In this document: piece by piece, positions 8,745-17,743 of the stretch | Layout of the letters: each line of letters begins with the position of its first letter | Position numbering within the stretch: the first letter of the stretch is position 1 | Origin: Robertkochia marina | GTDB taxonomy: Bacteria > Bacteroidota > Bacteroidia > Flavobacteriales > Flavobacteriaceae | DNA: 64,000 bases | NCBI RefSeq assembly: GCF_004799345.1 | Contig: NZ_SSMC01000001.1 | Span: forward strand, 620,001 to 684,000 | Direction of reading: 5' to 3' | The notes under the pieces: model-generated | The model's database searches: none | Seen by the model: only the letters and a program-made list of their open reading frames with translations | What the model was told of the DNA's origin: nothing | Program-made: the position numbers and the translations under genes

Positions 8745-11054
8745 CTAAGGCCCTCCAAGGGTTTTGATGAAGCCGTGATACCCTTTGTTTTTGAGTTCTT
8801 GCAGGTGGGCATCTGCTTTTTTGCGGTCTTTAAAGATCCCGGAGAACAGGCGGGTGTAGCCATCATTTCCCTTTTCAAGCACCAGGTTATTCACCCGGTC
8901 AAAGCGCTTCAGGTCTATGGGCTCATGGTCCCGGTAGGCCGCCAGCTGAACGGCATAGGCTTCTTCCTGAGCATCAGCATCAACCCTCATCTCGGGGATG
9001 GCGTCGAGGTCTGAGGGAGAGACTCGAGGGGGAGATTCGAGGGGGTGGGCATTCCCCTTTGCTCCTTCGCTTCTTTGTCCCTTCGCCAGGGCATCAGACT
9101 GCGAATTGGCTTCCGCCATAAGGCGCTCTACTTTCTCCCTTTCAGGCTGATTAGAAATATAGAATTCAGATCTTCGGTTAAGTTGATGTTCTTCTTTTGT
9201 ACATTTTACTCCATCCGGACAGTTGGTTTCCAGGTGGCGTTCTCCGAGTCCTACGGCTTTGATACGCGACGCATCTACACCTTTAGCTATAAGGTATTTT
9301 GCTGTGCTTGCCGCCCGGCGTTCAGAAAGTTTTTGATTATAGGCCCGCGTACCTCTGCTATCGGTAAAGGACAGGATCTCTAAGGTCAGTTTTGCATTTT
9401 TAAGCAGGTAACCCGCGATCTTATCCAATTCTGTTTGTGCATCCGGACGAATGGCAGCACGGTCAAAATCAAAATAGATATCGTTAAAGTCTAAAACCTC
9501 CAACAGATCGCGCCTAACCAGGTCTTCCAGGGCAGGCTTCAGTCCTAAGTCATAGTATTTTCCATCCCGGTCTACATCAAGCTTCTCGGTGGTATAGTTA
9601 GGTTTATCAGCCTCTACCCGGAGCTCCCCGTCATTTTTAACGTTCTCAAACAAGTAGCCACCCTTATGGTCGGTTAGGGTAGAATCAATGGCTTCTTCAT
9701 CCTTATACAAGGTCACCCTGGCATCTTCAATAGGTTCGGCACTTTCCAGGTCAACAATAATACCCTCTACATCAATAATGTCGTCATTCGCTTTTATCGC
9801 ATAGACATCATCAGCCCCTATACCACCCCAACGGTTACTGGCAATATATCCGAACTGACCGGTACTATCGGTCAGAATACTGAAATCATCCCTTCGGGTA
9901 TTCACAGGATGCCCCAGGTTATTGACCCTCCCCACAATATAAGGGTCCAGCAATTCGGCCTCATAGATATCAAGACCTCCCAAGCCTGGATGTCCGTCAC
10001 TGGCAAAATACAGCTTGCCATTGGCTACAAAGGGAAAGGTTTCTCTCCCTTCCGTATTTACAACTCCCTGAAGAGGCTGCGGAATACCAAAACTTCCGTC
10101 TTCCTTTACAGCCACCGCAAAAATATCTGAAGCCCCCTTGGTGCCCGGCATATCGCTGGCAAAATAAAGGGTTTTCCCATCCGGGCTTAAAGCAGGGTGG
10201 GCTACCGTCCATCCGTCATCGCTGAAAGAAACCGGCACCGGTTCTGTCCATCCCCCGTCTGGCAGGCGTTCGGCAGTCAGGATCTTTAAACGGGTAATAC
10301 CGTCTTTGTCTTTTCTAAGCTTTTTACCGTCTGTATTATTACGGGTAAAGTAAATGCGCTGTCCGTCGGCAGAAAAGGCTGCGCTGCTTTCATGATATCG
10401 GGAATTGATCGCTGATGAAAATTTTCTAATCTCTTCCAGGTTACCACTGGCCGTATCCGGACGGGCGCGGTAGATCTCCTGGAAATAGGAGGCATCCCAG
10501 CCATGACGGTTTTTTGCTGCACCCCCGGTATCGCGGGTAGAAGTAAATACCACCTCATCACCGTACCAGGTTAAGCCAAATTCAGAGTGCACTGTATTAC
10601 CCTTGATCTTTTTCAAGGTAAAACGATCCTTTTGTCGCCGTATTTCCTGCCTGTAATTCTTTCGAAGTTTTAGCAAACGGGCCCGGGCATCCATTTTATT
10701 TTTCTGGTACAGGGCATTCATGATAGCATCCGAACGGTTGTAATCGCCAACAGTTTTTAAGGATTGGGCAAAACGAAAATAGAGTTCCGGATCAGGGTCA
10801 GGATTGATGGCAAAAAGCTGATCATAGTAGGCGGCCGCATTTTCATAATCGGCTATAAAATAATAGGCATTGGCCAGGCGTTCGTACACATCAGGCGTTT
10901 GATGACCGCGTTGCACCACCCCTTCATAGAGACGGGTTGCCTTAGAATAATTTAATTCGTCGTAAGATTCATCTGCTTTTTGGAGGCGACGGTCTTGCGC
11001 ATGTAGCAACATAACGCAAAAAACCAGTAGCAAGGGAAGCTTCTTTATCGCCAT
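8745..11054 (-). CDS. OmpA-family envelope protein with TPR, PD40 propeller and SPOR domain
   Basis: With the start at MAIKKLPLLLVF the protein has 769 residues and a clean signal peptide; an upstream in-frame start adds a charged tail and is unlikely. Domains in order are TPR repeats (about 25-120), a WD40/PD40-type beta-propeller (about 150-400, repeats such as SPDGKTLYFASD), a carboxypeptidase-regulatory beta-sandwich (about 428-515), an OmpA C-terminal peptidoglycan-binding domain (about 520-631, with YFDFDRAAIRPDA and LSERRA), and a C-terminal SPOR-like domain (about 696-769, from YAVQLAAY). Such proteins sit in the outer membrane and are often linked to gliding/type IX secretion genes of the PorE type, but no por/spr genes are nearby. 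Ending in a SPOR-like domain is the notable variation. Confidence 0.85.
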   Translation of the reverse strand: MAIKKLPLLLVFCVMLLHAQDRRLQKADESYDELNYSKATRLYEGVVQRGHQTPDVYERLANAYYFIADYENAAAYYDQLFAINPDPDPELYFRFAQSLKTVGDYNRSDAIMNALYQKNKMDARARLLKLRKNYRQEIRRQKDRFTLKKIKGNTVHSEFGLTWYGDEVVFTSTRDTGGAAKNRHGWDASYFQEIYRARPDTASGNLEEIRKFSSAINSRYHESSAAFSADGQRIYFTRNNTDGKKLRKDKDGITRLKILTAERLPDGGWTEPVPVSFSDDGWTVAHPALSPDGKTLYFASDMPGTKGASDIFAVAVKEDGSFGIPQPLQGVVNTEGRETFPFVANGKLYFASDGHPGLGGLDIYEAELLDPYIVGRVNNLGHPVNTRRDDFSILTDSTGQFGYIASNRWGGIGADDVYAIKANDDIIDVEGIIVDLESAEPIEDARVTLYKDEEAIDSTLTDHKGGYLFENVKNDGELRVEADKPNYTTEKLDVDRDGKYYDLGLKPALEDLVRRDLLEVLDFNDIYFDFDRAAIRPDAQTELDKIAGYLLKNAKLTLEILSFTDSRGTRAYNQKLSERRAASTAKYLIAKGVDASRIKAVGLGERHLETNCPDGVKCTKEEHQLNRRSEFYISNQPEREKVERLMAEANSQSDALAKGQRSEGAKGNAHPLESPPRVSPSDLDAIPEMRVDADAQEEAYAVQLAAYRDHEPIDLKRFDRVNNLVLEKGNDGYTRLFSGIFKDRKKADAHLQELKNKGYHGFIKTLGGP

Positions 11055-11353
11055 AAAATCCGGGAATGCAATTAGATAATCGGCAAACCGTTTATTGATA
11101 AACGTGATCCTGGAGCCACGTATACGTGTGTCTAAAATCACCTTATAACAACTAAATTATAATATTTTGAAGATAAAAGGTAAATTTTATAGATTAAAAG
11201 CATTTAGATAAGGTTAATCGTACAAAAAAATCCGTTAAAACACCTGGTTTTCTTAGTACTATACTTTATTACACGGGTATACTTTCCATGATTAATCGTG
11301 CCGATCTAAACATTGTTTATAGAAAATATCCCTATATTGTCGCACCCAATAAT

Positions 11354-13348
11354 ATGAACAAACTCATGCGAAATTCAGGTATTATTCTTTGCCTGCTGAT
11401 CCTGTTTCAGAGCTGTATTTCCGGAGAGAAATCGCCCCGGGAACAGTTGACAGATCAAGGCAACCGGATCTACCGGGAATATCAGAAAGCCGAGGCCCTT
11501 AAACCCTTGGTTCGAAAAGCAGTTGATCAACAAGAGAGAACTGAGCTTGCACGACAGGGATGGGAGATCAATTCCCGATTACTCAAAGAAAAGGTGGCAG
11601 ACAGCCTGCAGCCCAAACTGCTTGAACAACGTATGTTCTTCAGTGCCCGTCTGTTTTCTATAGACAGTTCTATTGCCCTATCACACGAATATGAAAAACT
11701 GGCTTTAACCCTCAAAGACAGCACCCTGCTTTCTGATGCTTATTTCCGGTTGGGGTATTATTACGACAAGGTAAACGCCGGCAGTGCTGCCATTAAATAC
11801 GATGTAAAAGGTCTTGCTGTGGCCAAACAGATCAGGGATAGTATAACTTTTGCCAGAATATCCATAAACCTTGGCAATTTGCTTAATTCACTATCTAATT
11901 ATTCAGATGCCGAAAAGGTGGCATTGAATGCACTTGATTATGCTACTACTAATGCGCATAAAGCTTCGCTTTACACAGTGTTAGCCAATGCCAATTCAGG
12001 ATTGGGGCAGTACAAGGAAAAAATGTATTGGCAGGAAAAGGGCCTGGAAACAGGTAAAGATAAGGAAGGAGAGTTGATCTTTAGGAACAACCTGGCCATC
12101 GGGCAATATCGATTGGGTGATAAAACCAAGGCCCTGGAACTTCTGGAAGAACTCCATGCAGATCCCCTCTGGGAGGTAAAAGACACCATATTTGATAGTC
12201 AACAAAAGGCCAAAAGCGAATGGGCCAGGGTACATGCCAATTTAGCCCTTGTGCGGCATGACCTGGGGAAAGAAGGAAGTGAGGAATTATACCAAACCGC
12301 CCAACGTTTATGGGAAGAGGCAGACGAAAAAGACGAACTTACTGCGCTCTACCTGAGAATGGCTGAATTCTACGAGAAAGACCTAGAAACTGCCAGGGAA
12401 TATGCAAGGATGTCGTTGCAAGCAGCCAGGGAGAGCAAGAATCAGAAAGCCACCTTAAAAGCCCTCCATCTATTAACACAGATCTCACCAAATCCGAAAG
12501 CCTACGCCCTGGAGTACCAGCAATTGAATGAAGCTTGGCTAAAAGAGTTCACCAGGTCGAAGGATGATTTTGCCAGGTATTCGTTTGACGTTGAAAACAC
12601 CCGAAAAGAAAACGAAATACTGGAGGCCCATTCCCGGGAACAACAGGCCGCCCTGGAGCGTAACCGCATTATTAATATAACCCTGACCGTCGTATTCGTT
12701 CTTTTAATCATTGGAGGGTATCAAACCTATCGCCTCACCAAGATCCGTTATAAGCTAAAACAGTCGGAAGCTGTACGAAAAACGGAGTCCCGAATTTCAA
12801 AACAAATTCATGACGAATTGGCGAACGACCTGTTCAGCGCCATGACCTATGCAGAAACTAACGATCTGTCAAAGCCTACCTATAAAGATTGGCTTCTGGA
12901 CAACCTGGAAAGGCTGTATATCCGCACCCGTAATATCTCGAGGGAACACGCTTCCATACCTCTCGGACTCGAACTGAAAGACTCCTTGTTGTCGCTCATA
13001 TCCCAATACCGTGATGAGAACACCAATATTCTTGTAAAAGGTCTCAATGACATGGATTGGGCAGGGGTTTCTGAAGTGCAACAGGAAGCCCTCTACCGCA
13101 CCCTGCAGGAATTGCTGGTGAATATGAAAAAACATGCCCAGGCCAGCCTGGTAGTATTGCAATTTAACAAGGAGGGTAAAAAACTCCGCATCACCTATAA
13201 AGACAATGGCAAGGGTATTGCTTCGCAAGGCACTTGTGCTCCCGGCGGACTCCAAAATGCGAAAAGCAGAATTACCCAAAGCGGTGGCCATTTTAAACTG
13301 GACAGCGCCGAAGGTAAGGGGGTGAAGGTGGAGATGAGTTACAGTTAG
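11354..13348 (+). CDS. TPR-containing membrane histidine kinase (HisKA_3-like), orphan
   Basis: I chose the start at MNKLMRNSG, which gives a lipoprotein-like signal (LLILFQSC) and 664 residues; an in-frame start 66 bases upstream lacks a signal. TPR repeats fill about 60-410. A coiled coil (about 412-436) precedes one membrane helix (about 437-460). The cytoplasmic part has the phospho-acceptor region KQIHDELANDLFS (H486), an N-box-like LQELLVNMKKHAQ, and G boxes DNGKGIAS and GGLQNAKSRI. This is the NarL-partner-type kinase layout used by many flavobacterial sensors. No response regulator is adjacent, so its target is unknown. Confidence 0.85.
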   Translation: MNKLMRNSGIILCLLILFQSCISGEKSPREQLTDQGNRIYREYQKAEALKPLVRKAVDQQERTELARQGWEINSRLLKEKVADSLQPKLLEQRMFFSARLFSIDSSIALSHEYEKLALTLKDSTLLSDAYFRLGYYYDKVNAGSAAIKYDVKGLAVAKQIRDSITFARISINLGNLLNSLSNYSDAEKVALNALDYATTNAHKASLYTVLANANSGLGQYKEKMYWQEKGLETGKDKEGELIFRNNLAIGQYRLGDKTKALELLEELHADPLWEVKDTIFDSQQKAKSEWARVHANLALVRHDLGKEGSEELYQTAQRLWEEADEKDELTALYLRMAEFYEKDLETAREYARMSLQAARESKNQKATLKALHLLTQISPNPKAYALEYQQLNEAWLKEFTRSKDDFARYSFDVENTRKENEILEAHSREQQAALERNRIINITLTVVFVLLIIGGYQTYRLTKIRYKLKQSEAVRKTESRISKQIHDELANDLFSAMTYAETNDLSKPTYKDWLLDNLERLYIRTRNISREHASIPLGLELKDSLLSLISQYRDENTNILVKGLNDMDWAGVSEVQQEALYRTLQELLVNMKKHAQASLVVLQFNKEGKKLRITYKDNGKGIASQGTCAPGGLQNAKSRITQSGGHFKLDSAEGKGVKVEMSYS

Positions 13349-13372
13349 AGGAACGAGTTTGAGGGACGAGTT

Positions 13373-13800
13373 TGTCTTTGCGAGGTATTTGAAATGCGGA
13401 TTTCTTGTGTAGAATGATGACGTCATGAGGATTAACATAATTATGGGCTTCTTCCCCTGGTCAGGGAGGGCCAAGCGTAAAGAAATGGTTCGGTGAACCA
13501 TTTTAGCGAAGGCGCCTGAAGGCGGAGGGATGCGCCGCTAGAAGCGGGCCTGCCTGCGGTAGGCAGGGTCGGAAGGGGTTGTAGGAGAGGTCAATTTGAA
13601 TCAACCCGCCCCGTCTCAGGGTTTCACCCTGATCGCCCTCACGCCGGCTGGCTCCTGCACTAAAAACAGCCACTGGCTGTTTTCTTAACGTTCGGCCCTC
13701 TGTCCAGGGTGGGGAGCCACAATTTATATACTTTACAACAGAGTATCTAAATCTGTCAGCGGTAGGTGTTCCGATACTTCGTTAGACCGCGGCAATCTTA
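13373..13800. repeat. Composite repeat C1: P2-like shell with R1 core (long form)
   Basis: The outer shell runs from GTCTTTGCGAG to GCGGCAATCTT. The inner R1 core spans 13447-13718, inverted relative to the copies at 17.5 and 23.4 kb, with ends GGCTTCTTCC and GGAGCC. Inside the core are P3 palindromes (AAATGGTTCGGTGAACCATTT is a longer centre; AACAGCCACTGGCTGTT is another) and a CTGCCTGCGGTAGGCAG palindrome. No ORF is credible. This accounts for most of the gap after the kinase gene. Confidence 0.8.
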
Positions 13801-13831
13801 TTGTTCTTCCTCAAAGCCTAATTGATGTCCG

Positions 13832-14000
13832 GAATACCATTCGAAAGATTGCTTCGCTTGCCCTCCCACGGCAGGAGAGCTCTCGAAGGCCCCCTTCTCA
13901 TTTCGAGAGATTGCTTCGTCCCACTGAAGTGGTCCTCGCAAAGACATCATTCATCATCCATCATCTATAATTTACCCTCAACTCTCAACCACCACTCCCG
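13832..14000. repeat. Variant P2 palindromes plus word repeats
   Basis: 'TTTCGAGAGATTGCTTCG' and 'CCACTGAAGTGG' followed by TCGCAAAGACATC form a P2 variant of the GAGATTGCTTCG type. It is followed by a degenerate 'cattcatcat' block and then 'actcttcact'-type words up to the next gene end. No gene is visible. Confidence 0.6.
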
Positions 14001-14012
14001 ACTCTTTACTCT

Positions 14013-14891
14013 CTACTCCCCATCAACCAACTCTGATTTCATCCGAACCCTTTCCTGAAGGATCGAATCCCTGATCTTTTGAAACCCGGGGTGATCACGC
14101 AGGGGAGCAAAGACCGGATCGCTTACCGACTCCTCGCTGATCACATGGTAGAACCACCATTCTTTTCCCAGTCCGGTTTGCAGGGCGCGCTGCAGGTATT
14201 CCATGGCGGCGGCAGTATCTCTTTTCATCACGTAGATCTCAGACATCTCAAAGAGGGCATCGGTATCTGCCGGAGCGGTAAGCAGGGACTTCGTAACCCG
14301 CGCCTCGGCCTTGTTCAGAATATCCATCCCCTTGGCCGTGTCTCCTTCCTTGAGTAAGAGGAATCCCATGTTGATGGGGGTATGTTCCGGCTCTCCGTAG
14401 ATGGTATACCGTTTCAGGTGTCCCAGGGCTTTTGTATAATCCTTTAAAAACACCTCATTAAAAGCGGCATTATTATACGGTTGCGGATAGGTATGAAAGG
14501 CGTATCGCAACAAAGAGTCGTTGTATTTGCGTAAGGCCGTGGTATCGCCCTTAAAGATCGACCAGATGGCATACCGACGGTATTTGGAGAGCGTGCTGAT
14601 AGTATCCGTGCCAAACTCCACCTTATCGAGCATGGTTTTGGCTTCATCGGTCATCCCTATGCCCAGGTAGGCCCGGGTAAGCAACCGGTAAGCCGACACA
14701 CTATCGGGATAGGCTTTCACCACCTCCCGGTACACCTTGATCGCCCCCGAGAAATTACCCTTCAGAAACATGGAATCCCCCGGCGCAGTCATCTCGGGGT
14801 AGGGTGGGTACGTAGTAGGAGGTGTGGGTTGTTGTTGGCAGCTGGAGAAACTGAGAACAAGCAGAAAGCAACTAATCAAATTCCGAATCAT
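14013..14891 (-). CDS. TPR lipoprotein
   Basis: With the start at MIRNLISCFL the protein has 292 residues and a lipoprotein signal with Cys18 (LSFSSC). The rest is a run of tetratricopeptide repeats (for example SAYRLLTRAYLGIGMTDEAK and the region after TAAAMEYLQRALQ), which normally bind protein partners. A longer in-frame start would add residues encoded by the neighbouring repeat R6, so I rejected it. It has no informative neighbours and is flanked on both sides by repeat DNA. The TPR call is good; the role is unknown. Confidence 0.75.
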   Translation of the reverse strand: MIRNLISCFLLVLSFSSCQQQPTPPTTYPPYPEMTAPGDSMFLKGNFSGAIKVYREVVKAYPDSVSAYRLLTRAYLGIGMTDEAKTMLDKVEFGTDTISTLSKYRRYAIWSIFKGDTTALRKYNDSLLRYAFHTYPQPYNNAAFNEVFLKDYTKALGHLKRYTIYGEPEHTPINMGFLLLKEGDTAKGMDILNKAEARVTKSLLTAPADTDALFEMSEIYVMKRDTAAAMEYLQRALQTGLGKEWWFYHVISEESVSDPVFAPLRDHPGFQKIRDSILQERVRMKSELVDGE

Positions 14892-14921
14892 GTAAATTAA
14901 ATACTCTAACGTTAATAAATC

Positions 14922-15096
14922 AAATACCCCCTCCGCTTGCCCTTGCAGCGCAACCACCTCCCCCTGTGAGGGGAAGGAGATATTTCTACTCTAATAAATA
15001 CTCTCGTTAAAAAGCCATCCTATGAAAGCCGACTAAGCGTTTGAACTTCCTCTCCACCTCTTAGGGGGAGATGCCCGTAGGGCAGAAGGGGTATTC
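14922..15096. repeat. R6 palindromic element
   Basis: Inverted ends AAATACCCC and GGGGTATTCT bound about 175 bp containing CACCTCCCCCTGTGAGGGG and CCACCTCTTAGGGGGAG, two internal palindromes resembling those of R1 and R5. The element begins about 30 bases upstream of the TPR lipoprotein start. It is non-coding. Confidence 0.65.
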
Positions 15097-15215
15097 TATG
15101 CTACTCAGGCTCATTGTTTAAATGGTTCTGGTTACTCTTTCCAGAATAAGTCCGGTTGAAGACCATTCATAATTCATAATTTATCATTCATAATTGAACC
15201 CGCTTTGCGGGTTCA

Positions 15216-15623
15216 TCAATCCCCATCCAACTTCCCTTGCACCTCCACTTTAGCACGTTTATTGGTCACAATACTCCCTTTAGAATCGTATTTCATCTCC
15301 ACGGACTTCACCTTTTCGTCTTTATTTCCGGGGACCTTAAACGGGGTGGTGGCCATCCCTTTATTGAGTAATCCTGTTAGCGGTTTATAGGTCTTGCTCT
15401 CGCCACCTTCCATATTGATGGTGATCTCTTTGATCTGCACCGTTCCCTGAATACATTTTATCCTGATCCAATTGGCCTCGCGTTCATCTCCCTTCAGGCT
15501 CACCCGATCGGTTTCACTTTTAAAGGCCACGCTCTTCTCGGCCAGCTTTTTCCATTTCCCGTCCTGAGCCTGCATGGCAGGTAAGGTCATTACAAACAGC
15601 AGTACTATGCTTAACAGTTTCAT
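15216..15623 (-). CDS. Small secreted beta-rich protein, DUF2541-like
   Basis: This 135-residue protein has a clear signal peptide (MKLLSIVLLFVMTLPAMQAQ). The mature part is short, charged and strand-rich (SVAFKSETDRVSLKG, then IRIKCIQGTVQIKEITI). The layout resembles the DUF2541 family of small periplasmic proteins, but I make that call from pattern only. It stands alone between repeat blocks, with 'cattcataatt' words directly downstream. Function unknown. Confidence 0.7.
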   Translation of the reverse strand: MKLLSIVLLFVMTLPAMQAQDGKWKKLAEKSVAFKSETDRVSLKGDEREANWIRIKCIQGTVQIKEITINMEGGESKTYKPLTGLLNKGMATTPFKVPGNKDEKVKSVEMKYDSKGSIVTNKRAKVEVQGKLDGD

Positions 15624-15968
15624 AGATGTATTTTTTGAAATTATATTCTAATTTACTGATTTACTGGTAATTGAGCTAACACTCAAAGGTTAAGAGCTAA
15701 GAGTGAAGGGTTAAGAGTAAGGTCATCCTTCGCTGAAGCATCGGATGATAAAAGGGTACGTGGTACGTGGTACGAGTTACAGGTGAAATTAAGAGTAAGA
15801 AGCCCTCCACCCGGTTGGAGTATTGAATAGAGTTTGAGTAATCACCCTAAGTTCCTTCTATTTCTGCGAAAGCTCAGGACCGTAGTGCATATAGATGATT
15901 TAGAAGAAGTAAGCTCAATCTGTAATCGATCCGGCAAGGCAGATCTCATAATCCTTGGAACTATATTA
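15624..15968. other. Gap with degenerate word repeats
   Basis: No gene is visible. It holds word blocks such as 'ggttaagagctaagagtg', 'ggtacgtggtacgtggtac' and a left end 'gtaagaagccctcc' resembling element R4. It belongs to a 1.3 kb gene-poor gap. Confidence 0.55.
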
Positions 15969-16043
15969 CAAGAAGCCCACCCGCCGGCAGGCCCTTTCGC
16001 TAAAAATGTCCACAGGACATTTTTTAAACGCTCGGACCCCCCA
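15969..16043. repeat. P3 palindrome, centre AATGTCC/GGACATT
   Basis: The flank GCCCACCCGCCGGCAGGCCC, then TTTCGCTA, a hairpin centre AAAAATGTCCACAGGACATT, then AACGCTCGGACC. The flanks match other P3 copies, while the centre palindrome is unique to this copy. Confidence 0.7.
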
Positions 16044-16063
16044 CTTCCCTAGCGAAACAAAAA

Positions 16064-16090
16064 AAGCCCCGTGCTTTCGCAACGGAGCTT
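16064..16090 (-). terminator. Strong terminator of the candidate small RNA
   Basis: On the minus strand an 11-bp stem (one bulged T, one T-G pair) is capped by a GAAA tetraloop and followed by seven T residues. No protein gene ends here, so the terminator implies a non-coding transcript coming from about 16.3 kb. Confidence 0.85.
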
Positions 16091-16286
16091 TTTCAATCAT
16101 CAACCAATAAAAAATAATCAACTTCAATTATGAGATCGTATCGCTATTCTCCAAGGGGGGCGGGAGCACAGGCCTTATCTCAAGTAGGATAAGTGATATT
16201 TTGATGCAATGTTCAAGAGCTGAATCTGTTTCGACAATCAGTCTTGATTCCTGACTCTTGACTCTTGCGTCTATTTCAATATTTCA
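16064..16286 (-). ncRNA. Candidate small structured RNA (possibly 6S-like)
   Basis: A TATATTTG element (16293-16300, minus strand) matches the Bacteroidota -7 consensus TAnnTTTG. About 225 bases further on is a strong intrinsic terminator, with no convincing ORF between. The transcript can form hairpins: CTGATTGT/ACAGATTCAG with a CGAA loop, and CTTATC/GATAAG. A good -33 TTG is not seen at ideal spacing. Size and architecture fit a free-standing small RNA such as a 6S relative, but I cannot align it to a known family. Confidence 0.45.
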
Positions 16287-16292
16287 ACAGGG

Positions 16293-16300
16293 CAAATATA
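16293..16300 (-). promoter_or_regulatory. -7 promoter element (TATATTTG) for the candidate small RNA
   Basis: This is a perfect match to TAnnTTTG on the minus strand, preceded by CTGCCG. A start site about seven bases downstream would give the RNA described above. The -33 region is weak. Confidence 0.45.
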
Positions 16301-16424
16301 CGGCAGTACCCCACCTTAACTTTTGTACAAAACAAGCTTTAAATTGCTGTTTATCAGATATTTAGGTTTTTAATCGATAGATTTTAGAGGGTTAGAAAGT
16401 GGTTTCTGCATTTTTGGAGACTCT

Positions 16425-16580
16425 TGTCTTCGCGGGACCGAACGGTGGTGAGGAGCGAACGACCGTAAAAGGTCTGGTAGACCTTTTACAGAGAGCTGCC
16501 AGCCGGAGTGTTGGCATGTGAACCTTTCATAGTGAGGGGCCAGATGGCGCGTTGGCAAAAGCAAACCGAAGCGATCTGCC
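16425..16580. repeat. Nested P2/P3 palindromes
   Basis: The block starts with P2-type GTCTTCGCGGG, continues with P3-type GACCGAACGGTGG, contains the hairpin AAAAGGTCTGGTAGACCTTT, a second broken arm 'gtgaacctttcatagtgagg', and ends with GCGATCTGCC. It looks like one P3 element inserted into another inside a P2 shell. An ORF across it is only a by-product. Confidence 0.6.
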
Positions 16581-16607
16581 GGTTATACCACTGAACCTTC
16601 TTCATAG

Positions 16608-16795
16608 TAAGAAGCCCTCCCCCGGCCTTCGGCCACCCCTGCCTGCCATTACCGGCAGGTAGGCAGGCCCTCCCAAAGGGAGGGGGATGTTTTACCTATT
16701 TATCTAATTCTAGTATAAGCTGAATTAAACAACGTTTCCTCCCCCTCCGAGGGAGGGTGTCATCGCTTAAGAGCGACGACGGATGGGGCTTCTTA
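16608..16795. repeat. R4 palindromic element
   Basis: This 188-bp element has inverted ends TAAGAAGCCC and GGGGCTTCTTA. It has internal palindromes CCTCCCAAAGGGAGG and CCTCCCCCTCCGAGGGAGG, plus a nested CCTGCCTGCC...GGCAGG palindrome. It is non-coding. Possible partial ends recur near 15.8 and 44.0 kb. Confidence 0.75.
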
Positions 16796-16916
16796 AACCA
16801 GAGATTCTTTACTGGAGAAACTCCCTACCTCCAAATTCCGGAAACCCGTAACCAACCGGCCCAAATTCATTTTATTTTTAACCTGTAAAATCCAATCTTA
16901 CCATAAACACCTGCTT

Positions 16917-17276
16917 ATGAAAACCACACCCTTGATCACATTAGTAGGAGAAGGCAGCAGCCTTACCATTTGTCGCTTGTCGCTCAACGGCATGAACTAT
17001 TACTTTTCGGTACCTGAGGACGATGATCCTCAAACCCCGAACACCGGCCTGAGAGACCTGCACCCTAACTTCGAAAAGATCTGGAATACCCTGGAATTTG
17101 ATCCTTTCTTTTGCTTTCCGGAAACCAACCAACCCCTCCCGGAGGATATTGTTCTTTTTCTACAAGAAAAATTTCAGATCAAGAAACAACAACAAGAGCT
17201 CAACGTTTTCCTCGCAGAACAATGGGAAGAGTGTTTGGTACAGATTCGGGAGTCGGGAGTAGAGAGTCGGGAGTAG
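16917..17276 (+). CDS. Hypothetical protein, tail encoded by a word repeat
   Basis: This is a 119-residue soluble protein of unknown family with an acidic patch (VPEDDDPQ), a Phe/Trp-rich middle and a Gln/Glu-rich helix near the C-terminus (IKKQQQELNVFLAEQWEE). There is no signal peptide. The last 11 codons (QIRESGVESRE) are part of the degenerate repeat 'cgggagtcgggagtagag', which also supplies the stop codon, so the native C-terminus has probably been lost or extended. I do not recognise the gene. Confidence 0.6.
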   Translation: MKTTPLITLVGEGSSLTICRLSLNGMNYYFSVPEDDDPQTPNTGLRDLHPNFEKIWNTLEFDPFFCFPETNQPLPEDIVLFLQEKFQIKKQQQELNVFLAEQWEECLVQIRESGVESRE

Positions 17277-17316
17277 GAGTGGGATTTTAGATTATAGATG
17301 ATAAATTATAGATGGG
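17248..17316. repeat. Degenerate word repeats overlapping a gene end
   Basis: 'CGGGAGTCGGGAGTAGAGAG' continues as further 'tcgggagtag' units and overlaps the end of the upstream gene. It is followed by 'agattatagatgataaatta' words. The first unit recurs inside the esterase gene at 58.1 kb. Confidence 0.75.
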
Positions 17317-17351
17317 GTATTTACGTGCTTAACTGACGGCAAACAGTACCC

Positions 17352-17394
17352 TCGTCTTCGCGAGTGCCACCTTGGGGGCACGTGGCGATCTCCC
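17352..17394. repeat. P2 hairpin element, arms GTGCC/GGCAC
   Basis: The conserved CGTCTTCGCGA and GTGGCGATCTCC flanks enclose GTGCC...GGCAC. This is a full solo copy. Confidence 0.85.
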
Positions 17395-17438
17395 AACAAT
17401 TACCTCAACAGTATTTAAATCCTTTACTATAACCAAAA

Positions 17439-17743
17439 GATTGCCACGTCGGGAAAGCCCTCCGACCATTAACGGATATAATAATTATACTAAGATGGAT
17501 GTATAAGATGTGGCTCCCCGCCCTAGTCAGGGAGGGGTGGATCGAGACAAAGTCTCGAGACGGGGTGGGTTGTAATAAGCGTTTAGAGAACAACCCCTTC
17601 CGACCCTGCCTACCGCAGGCAGGCCCGCTTACAGCGGCGCATCCCTCCGCCTTCAGGCGCCTTCGCTAAAATGGTTCACCGAACCATTTCTTTACGCTTG
17701 GCCCTCCCTGACCAGGGGAAGGAGCCCATTATTGGTTTTATTT
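17439..17743. repeat. Composite repeat C2 with R1 core (long form)
   Basis: The left shell AGATTGCCACGTCGGG precedes the R1 core at 17512-17726 (GGCTCC...GGAGCC). The right half of the core (the 'acaaccccttccgaccctgc' arm with CTGCCTACCGCAGGCAG and a P3 palindrome) is almost identical to those at 13.5 and 23.6 kb. The core ends 17 bases from the stop codon of the molybdenum-enzyme gene. Confidence 0.8.

Noticed and set aside
12869-13501. 210-codon minus-strand ORF over the histidine kinase C-terminus
   Set aside because: It overlaps the conserved HATPase domain and extends into repeat DNA; no plausible product.
16370-16564. Minus-strand ORF of 64 codons with a 'LAPHYERFTCQ' stretch
   Set aside because: It runs through nested P3 palindromes; the same peptide (APHYERF) appears from another P3 copy at 22.6 kb, so it is repeat-derived.
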